A DNA stretch of 6,917 nt from Candidatus Brocadiia bacterium (GTDB lineage Bacteria; Planctomycetota; PUPC01; DSUN01). Below, piece after piece: positions 5,946 to 6,917 of this stretch. Both the position numbers and the translations under genes were made by a program. The notes beneath the pieces are model-generated. The model was not told the DNA's origin. It saw nothing but the letters and a program-made list of their open reading frames with translations, and searched no databases. Where the stretch lies: positions 1 through 6,917 of the forward strand of contig JADHXT010000188.1 in the NCBI GenBank assembly GCA_016782825.1, written 5' to 3'. Each line of letters opens with the position of its first letter. The stretch's first letter is position 1.

Positions 5946-6917
5946 CCCATCACCGCTGCCCCCAACGCCGTCTGCTGACCGCCGCCATCGGCTTGGCGTG
6001 CCTCGCGTTCTGTGCGCGTGGCGCGCGAGCGGCGGAGCCTGAGCCTGCGGTGACCGCTCCCGTCGACCTCGCCAGGATCGCGTCCGAGCTGGCCGGCTCC
6101 TTCCGCGTCTACGACCGGCCCAGCGACGACGGCAGCATGCTCATCGTCGAGTGGGCGCGGCCGGCCGACGAGGTCACGGGCATCTCCTACGTCATCGAGG
6201 TGGCGCAGTCCGAGGCCGAGCTGGCCGCAGGCAAGTTCAAGATCGTGCGCACGACGGGCAAGCCGAAGTCCGACGAGCCGAAGTACTTCGGCTTCGGCGC
6301 CCGCAATGGGCGCTACCTGTTTGCAGAGATCTCTCCCGCCGCGCTCCTCCCGCCAGCCCCCAAGGAGATCGAGCCGCCGAAGAACCCCGACGGCACGCCC
6401 AACGAGCGGCTCGCCGCCTATCTCCAGACGCAGGAGCAGAAGCGCCTCAAGGCCGAGCGCGAGCGCATCAACCGCCTGCCTCACTTCTTCCGCCTCGCGG
6501 TCACCGACGGGCAGCAGAGAGCCCACGTGAGCCGCGACGGGGCGCCCGTGGTGCTCCAGGCCAGCGCGCGCCCGAACCTGTTCAAGGGCTACAAGCTCAA
6601 CAACCTGCTCTTCGCCGTCATCTTCTGCGGCATCGTGCTCGGCTTCATCCACGCCGCACGCAAGAACCCCAACCTGTTCATCCGCAAGATCGCCGGCCTC
6701 GAAGCCGTGGACGAGGCCATCGGCCGCGCCACCGAGATGGGCCGCCCCGTCTACTTTGTGCACGGCCTCGGCGGCGTGGGCGGGCTGGCGACCATCGCGG
6801 CGGTGAACATCCTGGCACGCGTGGCCCGCCGCGCGGCGGAATACGACACCCGCGTGCGGGTGATGAACAACGATCCCATTGTCACCGCCGTGAGCCAAGA
6901 GGTGGTGAAGCAGGCCT
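5942..6917 (+). CDS. DUF6754-like membrane-anchored protein (3' truncated by window end)
   Basis: The frame is open from TTG 5942, inside the previous gene's stop (TTGA overlap), to the window end: 325 codons plus one base. GAGG at 5928-5931 may be the ribosome binding site. Residues 1-30 form a signal peptide (basic start, hydrophobic LLTAAIGLACLAFCA, cleavage near A-R-A at 28-30). Residues about 45-130 and 180-210 look like parts of a fibronectin-III-like beta domain outside the membrane. A charged helical insert lies between them at about 142-178. A single TM helix follows (about 221-239, NNLLFAVIFCGIVLGFIHA). After it comes a presumably cytoplasmic domain with K-N-P-N-L-F-I-R-K-I-A-G-L, then D-E-A-I-G-R-A-T-E-M-G-R-P-V, then A-A-E-Y-D-T. 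I recognise these as hallmarks of DUF6754 proteins, whose function is unknown. A signal anchor instead of a cleaved peptide is possible. The frame and close coupling support a real gene. Confidence 0.82.
   Translation, partial: MTHHRCPQRRLLTAAIGLACLAFCARGARAAEPEPAVTAPVDLARIASELAGSFRVYDRPSDDGSMLIVEWARPADEVTGISYVIEVAQSEAELAAGKFKIVRTTGKPKSDEPKYFGFGARNGRYLFAEISPAALLPPAPKEIEPPKNPDGTPNERLAAYLQTQEQKRLKAERERINRLPHFFRLAVTDGQQRAHVSRDGAPVVLQASARPNLFKGYKLNNLLFAVIFCGIVLGFIHAARKNPNLFIRKIAGLEAVDEAIGRATEMGRPVYFVHGLGGVGGLATIAAVNILARVARRAAEYDTRVRVMNNDPIVTAVSQEVVKQA

Noticed and set aside
4770..6898. Two long - strand frames (4770-5774 and 5510-6898) opposite the last two genes
   Set aside because: They have low-complexity composition, overlap each other, and are opposed to well-supported + strand genes.

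Overview
The window is GC-rich, gene-dense bacterial DNA with every supported gene on the + strand. The first gene after the partial one encodes a secreted PQQ-type propeller whose mature N-terminus carries a W-P-x-x-R-G-P type motif. I associate that motif with Planctomycetota and related PVC or candidate-phylum bacteria. High GC, frequent GTG/TTG starts and a GGTATAAT-type promoter fit this, but the placement is inference and other GC-rich phyla are possible.

Layout. Positions 1-206 hold the 3' end of a TrkA/RCK-type potassium-uptake regulator. Positions 253-2172 encode a signal-peptide protein with a seven- or eight-bladed PQQ-like propeller followed by about six membrane segments. A short gap (2173-2229) contains a near-perfect sigma70-type promoter, TTGACT-N17-TATAAT at 2195-2223. 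Its predicted transcription start falls on the GTG start codon of the next gene, which suggests a leaderless mRNA.

From there five genes run in tight series, with overlaps of 32 and 4 bases, a 35-base gap, then a 4-base overlap. They are: a small two-TM protein with a PH-like domain (2230-2670); a 119-aa helical protein of unknown function (2639-2998); a 595-aa MutL/GlmL-family ASKHA ATPase (2995-4782); a 375-aa protein combining a barrel-sandwich (lipoyl/biotinyl-like) region with a KOW/SH3-like C-terminus (4818-5945); and a signal-peptide plus one-TM protein with a DUF6754-like C-terminal domain that runs off the window (5942-6917+). All five start with GTG or TTG.

Main interest. The MutL-like ATPase is normally named for glutamate mutase, yet no glutamate mutase subunit or other B12 enzyme is present here. 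Instead it is translationally coupled to membrane-anchored and barrel-sandwich proteins. From memory of the families, and not from a search, MutL-like, barrel-sandwich/KOW and DUF6754 proteins recur together in Chloroflexota and similar genomes. I propose that this operon encodes an uncharacterised, membrane-associated, ATP-dependent complex. No tRNA, rRNA, CRISPR array, insertion sequence or convincing terminator was seen. No stretch longer than 300 bases lacks a gene.
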